Source: Flavobacteriaceae bacterium (GTDB lineage: Bacteria > Bacteroidota > Bacteroidia > Flavobacteriales > Flavobacteriaceae). From it: 64,000 nt of DNA. The notes under the pieces were generated by a model, which did no database searches, was not told the origin of the DNA, and saw only the letters and a list, made by a program, of their open reading frames with translations. The stretch spans positions 1 to 64,000 of the forward strand of contig JAKITQ010000011.1 in NCBI GenBank assembly GCA_021647985.1, given 5' to 3'. The position numbers were made by a program, and so were the translations under genes. Each line of letters begins with the position of its first letter. Positions within the stretch are counted from its first letter, which is position 1. Positions 51,568-61,919 of the stretch are shown piece by piece.

Positions 51568-54558
51568 TTACTCCTTTTTATGGTCTAACTTAACTGTAGT
51601 ATCATACATTATTGGTGAAGCAATAAATAATGATGAATAAGTACCTACCAGTACACCAATAATTAATGCGAACATAAATCCTTTGATAGAATCTCCACCA
51701 AATAAGAATATGGCTAATAATACGATTAAGGTAGTTGCAGAAGTATTGATAGTTCTTCCCAAGGTGCTACTTAATGCAGCATCAACAACACGATTAAATT
51801 GCCATGTTGTATGCTTGTTGGTAAACTCTCTAATTCTATCAAAAATTACAACCGTATCATTTAGTGAATAACCTACTACTGTTAATATAGCTGCAATAAA
51901 CGATTGACCAATTTCCATGTCGAACGGTAATAAATTTTGAAAGATAGAAAATATAGACAATACGATAATCACATCATGAAAAACTGCCATCACAGCTCCT
52001 AAACTATATTGCCATTTTCTAAACCTAATCAAAATATAAATAAATACTACAATTAACGAACCTAATATAGCCCATAATGCAGCTTGTTTGATATCATCAG
52101 CAATAGTAGGCCCAACTTTAGCATAACCCATTATACCAACCTTATGTACGGTATCACTTCCTTTAACTACAAAATTATCGTAAGTAATATCGCTAGGTAA
52201 ATAGGCTTGTAAACCTTTAAATAATAAGTGTTGTACTTCGTCATCAATGGTAATGCCATCATTGTCAATTTTATAAACCGTAGTGATTTTCAATTGATTT
52301 GCAGAACCAAATGTTTTTACTTCTGGTGAGCTTCCAAAAACTTCTTTTAAACTACTTGCAATTTTTGGGGCATTTACATTTTCAGTAAAACGAACGGTAT
52401 AAGTTCTCCCTCCTTTAAAGTCAACTCCATAATTTAATCCGCTAGTAAATAATGAACCCAAACCTAAAACAACAATAGTTCCTGAAATAATATAGGCCAT
52501 TTTTCTTTTTTTCAAGAAATCAATTCTAATATTTTGGAACCATTTTTTAGTAATAGCAGTATTGAAAGTTAATTTATTTCCTTTTTTATTCAAATACCAT
52601 TCAATTAACAAACGGGTAATAAAAATAGCGGAGAATAATGATGTGATAATACCTATCATTAAGGTAGTTGCGAATCCTTTAACCGGACCGGTACCGAAAA
52701 TATAAAGAATAATACCGGTTAATAGGGTAGTAACATTTGCATCTAAAATAGAAGATAAGGCACCACCGAAACCGTCATTAACACTTTCTTTTAACCCTTT
52801 ACCTTTAGATAATTCTTCTTTAATCCTTTCGTAGATAAGTACATTCGCATCTACAGACATACCTATGGTTAATACGATACCTGCAATACCAGGTAAGGTT
52901 AATACAGCGCCAAAAGCAGCCAACACTCCAAAAATAAATAGAATGTTTAATGCCAGAGCAATATCTGAGAAAATTCCAGCTTTACCATAATAAAAAAGCA
53001 TCCATGTTAAAACGATTACTAATGCTAATGCAAATGATATGGAACCACTATCTATTGCTTCCTGACCTAGAGAAGGTCCAACAACATCAGATTGTATTAT
53101 ACGAGCAGCAGCAGGTAATTTACCCGATTTTAAGGCATTGGCTAAATCTTGTGCTTCATCAATAGTAAAGTTTCCAGAAATAGATGTCCTTCCAGTTGTA
53201 ATAGCATCATTTACATGAGGTGCAGAGTATACATAATTATCTAAAACAACTGCTACAAATTTACCAACATTAGCAGTGGTTAATTTACTCCATTGTTTGG
53301 TACCTCTACTATTCATGGTCATACTAACCTCAGGACTTGCGCCTAATTGATCAAATACTTGTGATGCATCAGAAATTACATCTCCTTGAATAGGTGCTTT
53401 GTCTTCTCTGTTAGATTTTAAAACATAAAGGTTGATTTGTTCGGAATCTTTTATAGGTTTAACATCCCAAGCAAATTTGGCATATTTCATATCTGCAGGT
53501 AATAAATTTCTCAGCTCTTTCATAGCGAGATATTTATTAACCATAGCGGTATCGGCTACTTTTGCATAACCAACTATAGAGCTTAGTTGATTTTGTGATT
53601 GAGGAATATTTGGTAAAAAAACAGAGAATAAAGGGTTTAAAGTCTCTGAGTTTATAGAGTCATTTACAGCACCTAATAAATCATCAATTTCGGCATCTGC
53701 TATAGATGTAGAATCTTGAGTTTTTTCTACAACAACTTCTTCCGATTTTTTTATTTCGGCTAATTTAGAATTGGCAGAAATAAAGAATTGTGCCATATCT
53801 TGATTGGTATACACTTCCCAAAATTGTAATTCGGCAGTACTTTGCAATAGTTTTTTAACACGATCTATATCTCTTGCACCTGGTAATTCAATTAATATTC
53901 TTCCAGATTCACCAATACGTTGGATATTTGGTTGTGTTACACCAAAGCGATCAATTCTACTTCTTAATACTTCAAATGCAGTACTAATAGATCCTTTAAC
54001 CTCTTCCTTTAAAATTGGTTTAACTTCATCATTACTCATTTTGAAGTTAATTTTATCTTTTAAAGATTTGTTACCAAAAATACTAGGGTCGCTTAATTTT
54101 ACAGAACCTTTACTCGCTTCATCAAAAGCAATATAAAATAGATCTAAATAATCTTTGTCGCTATTTTTTTCTGCTTTGCTTGCCGCAGATAGTGCTTCGT
54201 TAAAAACAGAATTTTTAGATTGGTTGGAAAGACCTTTTAAGATATCTCTTACAGATACTTCCAAAGTAGCATTGATACCTCCTTTTAAGTCTAAACCTAA
54301 ATTGATTTCTTTTTCTTTTACTTCGTTGTAAGTAAATTCAGTAAATCCTAAATTTACAACTGGCATATTTGCTACAGAGTCTAAATACTTCTTTTCTAAT
54401 TTTTTAATTGCATTTGAATCTGTACTTTCTACATTTGAATTTGCATAAATAGCTGCATCTTTCTCTACATTTTTTGCAAACCATGTAAATGATAGTTGGT
54501 ATAAACAAACTATGCTAAATACGATTGCAAATAATTTAATAAGTCCTTTGTTTTGCAT
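51568..54558 (-). CDS. secDF: Protein translocase subunit SecDF (fused)
   Basis: 996 residues with 12 predicted membrane helices: SecD half (about 1-640) then SecF half (about 650-996). SecD motifs: LGLDLKGGINATLEVSVRDI, SRIDRFGVTQPNIQRIGESG, TIGMSVDANVLIYERIKEEL. SecF motifs: LNYGVDFKGGRTYTVRF and VGYSLNDTVVIFDRIREF. It uses the proton gradient to pull proteins out at the periplasmic side. The fused form is standard in Bacteroidetes. A -7 box TATATTTG lies at 54607-54600. Confidence 0.96.
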   Translation of the reverse strand: MQNKGLIKLFAIVFSIVCLYQLSFTWFAKNVEKDAAIYANSNVESTDSNAIKKLEKKYLDSVANMPVVNLGFTEFTYNEVKEKEINLGLDLKGGINATLEVSVRDILKGLSNQSKNSVFNEALSAASKAEKNSDKDYLDLFYIAFDEASKGSVKLSDPSIFGNKSLKDKINFKMSNDEVKPILKEEVKGSISTAFEVLRSRIDRFGVTQPNIQRIGESGRILIELPGARDIDRVKKLLQSTAELQFWEVYTNQDMAQFFISANSKLAEIKKSEEVVVEKTQDSTSIADAEIDDLLGAVNDSINSETLNPLFSVFLPNIPQSQNQLSSIVGYAKVADTAMVNKYLAMKELRNLLPADMKYAKFAWDVKPIKDSEQINLYVLKSNREDKAPIQGDVISDASQVFDQLGASPEVSMTMNSRGTKQWSKLTTANVGKFVAVVLDNYVYSAPHVNDAITTGRTSISGNFTIDEAQDLANALKSGKLPAAARIIQSDVVGPSLGQEAIDSGSISFALALVIVLTWMLFYYGKAGIFSDIALALNILFIFGVLAAFGAVLTLPGIAGIVLTIGMSVDANVLIYERIKEELSKGKGLKESVNDGFGGALSSILDANVTTLLTGIILYIFGTGPVKGFATTLMIGIITSLFSAIFITRLLIEWYLNKKGNKLTFNTAITKKWFQNIRIDFLKKRKMAYIISGTIVVLGLGSLFTSGLNYGVDFKGGRTYTVRFTENVNAPKIASSLKEVFGSSPEVKTFGSANQLKITTVYKIDNDGITIDDEVQHLLFKGLQAYLPSDITYDNFVVKGSDTVHKVGIMGYAKVGPTIADDIKQAALWAILGSLIVVFIYILIRFRKWQYSLGAVMAVFHDVIIVLSIFSIFQNLLPFDMEIGQSFIAAILTVVGYSLNDTVVIFDRIREFTNKHTTWQFNRVVDAALSSTLGRTINTSATTLIVLLAIFLFGGDSIKGFMFALIIGVLVGTYSSLFIASPIMYDTTVKLDHKKE

Positions 54559-54716
54559 TCTTTCTTTTCTTTTAATCTATGTATTTGAATATAAACGCGC
54601 AAATATACTCAAAAGATTTAGTTTTAAAAGAAATAAATAAGGTAATTTAAGTCAATTTGACATATAAAATTTACCTTAAATTTTAGTAATTTTGATGAAT
54701 CTTAAAAAATAATAAA

Positions 54717-56393
54717 ATGAAATACTTGACCGATATTGAAATTGCTCAAAACACAAAGTTAATTCATATTAAAGAAATTGCTGAAAAAATTAAGATAGAT
54801 GAAGATGATTTAGAATATTATGGTAAGTATAAAGCAAAATTACCACTTGATTTAATTGACGAGACCAAGATAAAAAATAATAACTTAGTATTAGTTACGG
54901 CCTTAACACCAACTCCAGCTGGTGAGGGTAAAACTACGGTTTCTATTGGTTTGACAGAAGGACTAAATAAAATAGGAAAACAAGCTACAGTTGTATTACG
55001 AGAACCCTCATTGGGTCCTGTTTTTGGTATTAAAGGAGGTGCTGCCGGTGGTGGATATTCTCAAGTTGTGCCAATGGAGGATATCAATTTGCATTTTACA
55101 GGTGATTTTAATGCCGTTGAAAAGGCGAATAATTTACTTGCCGCTTTGATTGATAATAATTTACAAAGTAAGACGAATAATTTAGGTCTTGATGGAAGAA
55201 CAATTACTTGGAAAAGAGTAATTGATATGAATGATAGAGCACTTAGAGACATTACAATTGGATTAGGTGGAACGGCAAATGGAATTCCTCGTCAAGATGG
55301 GTTTAATATTACACCTGCTTCAGAGGTTATGGCAATTTTATGTATGGCCAATGGTTTTGAAGATTTAAAAGATAGGTTGGGTAATATTTTTATTGGATTT
55401 ACTTTTGATAAAAAACCAATTTTTGCTCGTGACCTGAAAGCCGAAGATGCGATGGCAATTTTATTAAAAGATGCTATTAAACCAAATTTGGTGCAAACTT
55501 TAGAAAAGAATCCGGCAATAATTCACGGAGGACCTTTTGCCAATATTGCGCAAGGAACCAATACAATATTAGCAACAAAAATGGGTCTTTCACTTTCTAA
55601 TTATGTTGTTACGGAAGCTGGATTTGGAGCAGATTTAGGGGCTGAGAAATTTTTAGATATCAAATGCGTTGCCGCAGATTTAAATCCAAAATGTGTTGTT
55701 TTGGTTGCAACAATTAGAGCCCTACGTCATCATGGAGGCTCACCAAGTAAGGAGTTTAATAACCCTAGTGTTGAAAGTGTTGAAAAAGGCTTTGTAAATT
55801 TAGAAAAACATATTGAAAATATTAGAAAATTTAATATTGAGCCAGTAGTTGCAATCAATTCATTTGTTAGCGATACTTTAGAAGAAGTACAATTGGTTAT
55901 AGAAAAGTGTAAAAAATTAGATGTGCAGGCAGTGGTTTCTGAAGGATGGGCAAAAGGAGGTGAAGGCACCACGGATTTGGCAAAAGCTGTTGTGGATATC
56001 GTTGAAAATAAAGCTACACAATTTATACCATTATATGATTGGAAATCTTCTGTAAAAGAAAAAATTGAAAAGATTGCCAAAGAAATTTATGGCGCTGAAG
56101 GTGTTGATTTTGATAAAAAAGCAGAACTTAATTTACGCAGGGTAGATAGGTTAGGTTTTAATGATTTTGCGATTTGTATGGCTAAAACGCAAAAATCATT
56201 TTCTGATAATGATAAACTAATTGGTCGACCAACCGGATTTAGAGTAACAGTAAGAGAAATTGAAATAGCAGCAGGAGCAAAATTTTTAATTCCTATTTTA
56301 GGAAAAATGATGCGTATGCCTGGATTACCAGCGATACCGGCATCAGAAAATATGAGCATTGACGCAAATGGTAAAATATCTGGATTGTCGTGA
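54717..56393 (+). CDS. fhs: Formate--tetrahydrofolate ligase
   Basis: 558 residues, the standard length. P-loop TPTPAGEGKTTVSIGLTEGL; folate/formyl phosphate region EPSLGPVFGIKGGAAGGGYS; VVLVATIRALRHHGG; C-terminal GKMMRMPGLPAIPASENMSI. Makes 10-formyl-THF from formate and ATP. A -7 box TAATTTTG lies at 54687-54694. Its stop codon overlaps one arm of a 29-bp inverted repeat shared with the convergent mdh gene. Confidence 0.96.
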   Translation: MKYLTDIEIAQNTKLIHIKEIAEKIKIDEDDLEYYGKYKAKLPLDLIDETKIKNNNLVLVTALTPTPAGEGKTTVSIGLTEGLNKIGKQATVVLREPSLGPVFGIKGGAAGGGYSQVVPMEDINLHFTGDFNAVEKANNLLAALIDNNLQSKTNNLGLDGRTITWKRVIDMNDRALRDITIGLGGTANGIPRQDGFNITPASEVMAILCMANGFEDLKDRLGNIFIGFTFDKKPIFARDLKAEDAMAILLKDAIKPNLVQTLEKNPAIIHGGPFANIAQGTNTILATKMGLSLSNYVVTEAGFGADLGAEKFLDIKCVAADLNPKCVVLVATIRALRHHGGSPSKEFNNPSVESVEKGFVNLEKHIENIRKFNIEPVVAINSFVSDTLEEVQLVIEKCKKLDVQAVVSEGWAKGGEGTTDLAKAVVDIVENKATQFIPLYDWKSSVKEKIEKIAKEIYGAEGVDFDKKAELNLRRVDRLGFNDFAICMAKTQKSFSDNDKLIGRPTGFRVTVREIEIAAGAKFLIPILGKMMRMPGLPAIPASENMSIDANGKISGLS

Positions 56394-56685
56394 ATATAGT
56401 AGTGAGATATTAGTATTGAGTATTGAGGAGAGAGTAGAAAGGAGAAAGTTCAAAGTGAATTTCAATTAGCAAAAGCGAAAAGCTAAATACTTGAAGCCAA
56501 AATCCAAATCCGTCTTCACGAGTCGCGAAGATATGAGTGGCGTGGGTGATCCGTTCGAAGTTAAAAGAAGAAAGTTGAAAGAAGAAAGTTTAGAACAAAA
56601 AAACCGCCTTTCGGAGGTTTTTTTAAATCTCTATACTCAATACTAATATCTCTATACTCAATACTAATATCTCACTACTATATTC
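56392..56685. repeat. 29-bp perfect inverted repeat framing the fhs-mdh gap
   Basis: The left arm (56392-56420, starting GAATATAGTAGTGAGATATT) and the right arm (56657-56685) are exact reverse complements. Each begins at the stop codon of its gene. Between them are a GA-rich tract, the phrase GAAAGTTGAAAGAAGAAAGT, a terminator, and 2.5 tandem copies of a unit starting ATCTCTATACTCAATACTAA (56627-56675). Confidence 0.75.
56597..56624. terminator. Bidirectional terminator between fhs and mdh
   Basis: AAAAAAACCGCC and GGAGGTTTTTTT pair with one G-A mismatch around TTTC. Confidence 0.75.
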
Positions 56686-57611
56686 TATACATCTAGTAAA
56701 CCATTGGTTTTTTTAACCGCTGCTGCACTTTCTTGAATTTTAGCTTTTTCTGCATCGTTTAAATCTAAAGCAACTATTTTTTCTATACCGCCTTTACCAA
56801 TAATACAAGGAACACCAAATGAAATATCACGCAATCCATATTCACCTTCTAGTAAAGCAGAACAAGCAAACATTTTTTTCTGATCACAAGCTATTGCTTG
56901 AACCATAGAAGATACAGCTGCTCCTGGAGCATACCAGGCACTGGTGCCTAACATTTTTGTTAAAGTAGCACCTCCAACTTTAGTGTCTTGGGCAACTTTA
57001 TTTAACCTCTCCTCAGATAAAAATTTACTTACGGGAATACTGTTTCTTACAGCCAATCTCGTTAATGGAATCATACCTGTATCACTATGACCGCCAATTA
57101 CCATGCCATTCACATCAGAAGATGGACAGCCTAAAGCTTCGGCCAAACGATATTTAAAACGAGCGCTATCTAATGCACCACCCATACCAATAATTCTATT
57201 TTTTTCAATGCCTAAAGCTTTGTGTGTTAAATAAGCCATGGTATCCATTGGATTACTAACAACAATAAAAATTACGTTTGGTGAGTGCTCTATTACGCTT
57301 TGGGTCACAGATTTTACTATACCGGCATTAATGCCAATTAATTCTTCACGAGTCATGCCTGGCTTACGTGGAATACCACTTGTAATTACTGCAATGTCAC
57401 TACCTGCTGTTTTTGAATAATCATTAGTACTACCTGTAATTTTAGTGTCAAAACCCATTAATGATGCGGTTTGCATCAAATCCATTGCTTTCCCTTCAGC
57501 ATAATTTTCTTTGATATCGATAATTACAACTTCTGAAGCGAAATTTTTTATAGCTATATACTCTGCACAACTTGCACCTACAGCTCCTGCACCTACTACG
57601 GTTATTTTCAT
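56685..57611 (-). CDS. mdh: Malate dehydrogenase
   Basis: 308 residues, LDH-like type. NAD-binding GAGAVGASCAEYIA; the acidic residue VVIIDIKEN gives NAD preference; substrate arginines in SGIPRKPGMTREELI; catalytic His in VIGGHSDTGMIPLTRL. Oxidises malate to oxaloacetate in the TCA cycle. Downstream of gyrB on the same strand but separated by a terminator, so separately transcribed. Confidence 0.95.
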   Translation of the reverse strand: MKITVVGAGAVGASCAEYIAIKNFASEVVIIDIKENYAEGKAMDLMQTASLMGFDTKITGSTNDYSKTAGSDIAVITSGIPRKPGMTREELIGINAGIVKSVTQSVIEHSPNVIFIVVSNPMDTMAYLTHKALGIEKNRIIGMGGALDSARFKYRLAEALGCPSSDVNGMVIGGHSDTGMIPLTRLAVRNSIPVSKFLSEERLNKVAQDTKVGGATLTKMLGTSAWYAPGAAVSSMVQAIACDQKKMFACSALLEGEYGLRDISFGVPCIIGKGGIEKIVALDLNDAEKAKIQESAAAVKKTNGLLDV

Positions 57612-57652
57612 AATATATTTAATGTTTTAGATTATAGTTCTATTTAATATTG

Positions 57653-57687
57653 TAAAAAAAACAACCATTATTTAATGATTGTTTTTT
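57653..57687 (-). terminator. Terminator of gyrB
   Basis: On the minus strand AACAATCATTA pairs with TAATGGTTGTT around a short loop, followed by TTTTTT. It lies 25 bp after the gyrB stop. Confidence 0.75.
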
Positions 57688-57711
57688 AGGAATTTGTTTC
57701 GTTATTTTTAA

Positions 57712-59733
<2,022 letters not shown>

Positions 59734-59820
59734 TTAAGTATGAAGTTATCAACATTTTTAATTGTTTATCATATCGATAATATACCTGAGGATCTGCTGA
59801 AAATAATAGAAAGTATTAAA

Positions 59821-60044
59821 AAGTAAAAAGCCTGTTTTAAATGAATAAAACAGGCTTTTATTTTGATTGCAATTTATAAAAATAGCTTAATATTTTAATT
59901 TTGCAATACATTAGTTTCTTTGTTTAAATAACAATCCCCTCAGCTTGTATTTAACGGAAACGAACCTAAGTTATCTAAATTTTAGTCTAGATAATTTTGA
60001 CCTATTTCCGGCCAGACACTAATTAAAGTGAAAAAGAAATAAAA
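59821..60044 (-). ncRNA. Structured RNA unit 1 of a tandem array
   Basis: A -7 box TATCTTTG at 60058-60051 gives a transcript of about 220 nt. Hairpin 1: AAATACAA and TTGTTATTT pair around GCTGAGGGGA (about 59931-59952). Hairpin 2: ATTGCAA (59907-59901) with TTGCAAT (59872-59866), inner TAAAATA/TATTTTTA, loop TTAAGC (59890-59885). Terminator: AAAAGCCTGTTTT with AAAACAGGCTTTT (59826-59859), then TACTT. The 5' part carries the dispersed 18-bp repeat (60003-60020) and lacks the CTGAAG sites of units 2 and 3. No protein of normal size is encoded. Confidence 0.7.
60003..60020 (-). repeat. 18-bp dispersed repeat, copy 3
   Basis: Minus strand AGTGTCTGGCCGGAAATA, inside the 5' part of ncRNA unit 1. 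Confidence 0.55.
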
Positions 60045-60050
60045 TCTGTG

Positions 60051-60058
60051 CAAAGATA
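60051..60058 (-). promoter_or_regulatory. -7 box of ncRNA unit 1
   Basis: TATCTTTG, 270 bp from the matching box of unit 2. Unlike units 2 and 3 there are no CTGAAG repeats upstream (60069-60085), so control should differ. Confidence 0.5.
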
Positions 60059-60091
60059 TGTGAAGTGGTTGTATAAAAATTATAATGGAAT

Positions 60092-60314
60092 GTTAAAAAA
60101 CCCGTTAAAAATAAATTTAACGGGTTTTTTTGTGCAAATTAAAATAGCTTAATATTTCAATATATTTGCTAGGTTTTATCTAAATTTTTAATATTATTCC
60201 CCTCAGATAAATATTAAGGATCTAGATAAAATAGTAAAAACTATAATTTTTTCAGCTTTCTTATTCGTAATCATAGCACGTACTGAAATTTGTTAAAAAA
60301 ACATCATTTTAATA
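60092..60314 (-). ncRNA. Structured RNA unit 2 of a tandem array
   Basis: Promoter TATGTTTG at 60328-60321. Hairpin 1: TTAATATT (60217-60210) with AATATTAA (60195-60188), with CTGAGGGG (60206-60199) in the loop. Hairpin 2: GCAAAT (60169-60164) with ATTTGC (60139-60134), loop TTAAGC (60152-60147). Terminator: AAAAAACCCGTTAAA with TTTAACGGGTTTTTT (60095-60130). The stems differ from those of units 1 and 3 while the loops are kept, which is compensatory change supporting real RNA structure. A 23-codon ORF (MITNKKAEKIIVFTILSRSL and on) ends at the TGA of the loop motif. Confidence 0.75.
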
Positions 60315-60320
60315 ACGCAA

Positions 60321-60355
60321 CAAACATACAAATGAATTCTGAAGAAATTCTGAAG
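60321..60355 (-). promoter_or_regulatory. Promoter and OmpR-type direct repeat of ncRNA unit 2
   Basis: CTGAAG at 60339-60344 and 60350-60355 on the + strand (11-bp period, extended TTCTGAAGAAATTCTGAAG), then 10 bp, then the -7 box TATGTTTG on the minus strand (60328-60321). The repeat occupies the -33 region. Confidence 0.65.
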
Positions 60356-60370
60356 TTAACTCCAGAATTA

Positions 60371-60587
60371 AAAAATTAAAAAGGATCTTATCTTTTTATA
60401 AGATCCTTAATATAAACAAAAACAGCTTAATGTTTCGTTTATTTCTAGTATTTCCCCTTAATAATACCATTCCCCTCAAAATATATTATAAAGATTCAAT
60501 ACTAATTTTTTAATCGATATTTCAGCATTCATAGCAATGAATTTTGAACTTTCTGAAATAGTTATCAATTTTGATTAAAAAACAATA
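60371..60587 (-). ncRNA. Structured RNA unit 3 of a tandem array
   Basis: Promoter TACATTTG at 60601-60594. Hairpin 1: ATAATA (60489-60484) with TATTAT (60466-60461) plus ATT/AAT, with TTGAGGGG (60479-60472) in the loop. Hairpin 2: ATAAAC-G-AAACA (60442-60431) with TGTTT-TT-GTTTAT (60424-60412), loop TTAAGC (60430-60425). Terminator: AAGGATCTTAT with ATAAGATCCTT (60381-60408), then a T-rich run. It has a second GGGG (AAGGGGAAA) after hairpin 1. An 18-codon ORF (MNAEISIKKLVLNLYNIF) ends at the TGA of the loop motif. Confidence 0.75.
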
Positions 60588-60593
60588 ACAGGA

Positions 60594-60628
60594 CAAATGT
60601 ATGTACCATTTCTGAAGAGAATCTGAAG
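60594..60628 (-). promoter_or_regulatory. Promoter and OmpR-type direct repeat of ncRNA unit 3
   Basis: CTGAAG at 60612-60617 and 60623-60628 (11-bp period), then 10 bp, then TACATTTG on the minus strand (60601-60594). The layout is identical in every spacing to the unit 2 promoter. Confidence 0.65.
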
Positions 60629-60671
60629 AATTATAATTTAAAATGTTAAAATTAGCATATTTAAAATAGCA

Positions 60672-61919
60672 TTAGAAGTACAATGTTATATTGTGTTGAT
60701 TTTCAGTATAAGAATGGTTTATTTTCCAATTATAATTATCGCAAACTTTTTTTACAATTGCCAAACCAAGACCAAATGAATTTGAAGCACTACTTTCTTT
60801 TTTAAATCGTACAAACAAAGCATCTGATTTTAATTGCAGTGGTTTGCCAGTATTGCTAAAACTAATAAATAGGTCGGTCGTTAAAATATCGATGTTGCCA
60901 TTTTTTAAATTGTGCTTAATAGCATTACTCAATAAGTTTGAAATAACCATATCAAGCAACAAAGGGTTGGCTTCAATTTTGGCATTAAGTGTGAAATTTT
61001 TATTTATTGTTATCTTTTTATTTTCTATAAAATCTTCGTAAATTTCTAGGTGTTTATTTACAATGTCATTAATTAATATTGGCTCTTTTTCTTTAAATTG
61101 TCTATTCTCAATTTTTGATAATAATAATAGAGTTTTGTTTAGTTTAGATAGTCGTTGAACCGCCAAATAAATGGCCTTAATTTGTTGAATTTGATCTTGA
61201 TCTAGGTTTTCACTTTGCATCAATTGCTCTGATTTAGACTGCATGATGGCCAATGGAGTTTGCATTTCATGTGAGGCGTTTTCTGTAAACTCTTTTAAAT
61301 TATTAAAATCGGAGTTAATTTTATCCGTTAATTTTTTTAAGGAATCATTTAACTGTTGAAATTCATCAATATCGGTAGCTTGTAAGTGAATGGGCTGATT
61401 GCTTTCTACAGAGAAATTTTTTAAAATTTCAAGATTTTTATGAAATGGTAACCATGCATTTTTCATAATGATGGTATTTACATAATAAACCGTAATTATT
61501 AATAGCAAGACTACAATACCAACAGACAAGGTAATAATTAAAATAAAGTCTTGATTTTTTACCAAAGAGTCTCTGGTAATAATTTTATAGGTTTTATTAT
61601 GTAATGATTCTATAGAGGTTAATTGGCGATATAATTCACGTTTCTCAACACCGTTAACCACACTATAAAACAAAGTGTCTTTATAATAAACGGTATCTTT
61701 AACCAAAGATGTACTAATATAATCATCTACTTCAAAAATAGGAAGTGGATAATCGTATTTTATTTTTTGAGCGATTAATTCTTTATAAAAAAGTAATCTC
61801 TCATCTTGTTTTTTAGTGATGATTCTTTTTAAAGTAACATAAATAATGGTACTAGAAATAATAAAAATAATTAATGAATAAATGATATAAGTACGCCTTG
61901 TCCTTTCAAATAACCTCAT
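60672..61919 (-). CDS. Two-component sensor histidine kinase
   Basis: 415 residues. Membrane helices at about 11-31 and 124-148 enclose a periplasmic sensor domain of about 90 residues. HisKA: phosphoacceptor H217 in ENASHEMQTPLAIMQ. HATPase: N box NLLSNAIKHN, a G1 box reduced to FSNTGKPL, and G2 FGLGLAIVKKVCDN. Its start overlaps the response regulator stop by one base, so the pair is translationally coupled. The signal is unknown. The 3' end faces the ncRNA array, whose promoters carry direct repeats suited to the partner regulator. Confidence 0.93.
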   Translation of the reverse strand: MRLFERTRRTYIIYSLIIFIISSTIIYVTLKRIITKKQDERLLFYKELIAQKIKYDYPLPIFEVDDYISTSLVKDTVYYKDTLFYSVVNGVEKRELYRQLTSIESLHNKTYKIITRDSLVKNQDFILIITLSVGIVVLLLIITVYYVNTIIMKNAWLPFHKNLEILKNFSVESNQPIHLQATDIDEFQQLNDSLKKLTDKINSDFNNLKEFTENASHEMQTPLAIMQSKSEQLMQSENLDQDQIQQIKAIYLAVQRLSKLNKTLLLLSKIENRQFKEKEPILINDIVNKHLEIYEDFIENKKITINKNFTLNAKIEANPLLLDMVISNLLSNAIKHNLKNGNIDILTTDLFISFSNTGKPLQLKSDALFVRFKKESSASNSFGLGLAIVKKVCDNYNWKINHSYTENQHNITLYF

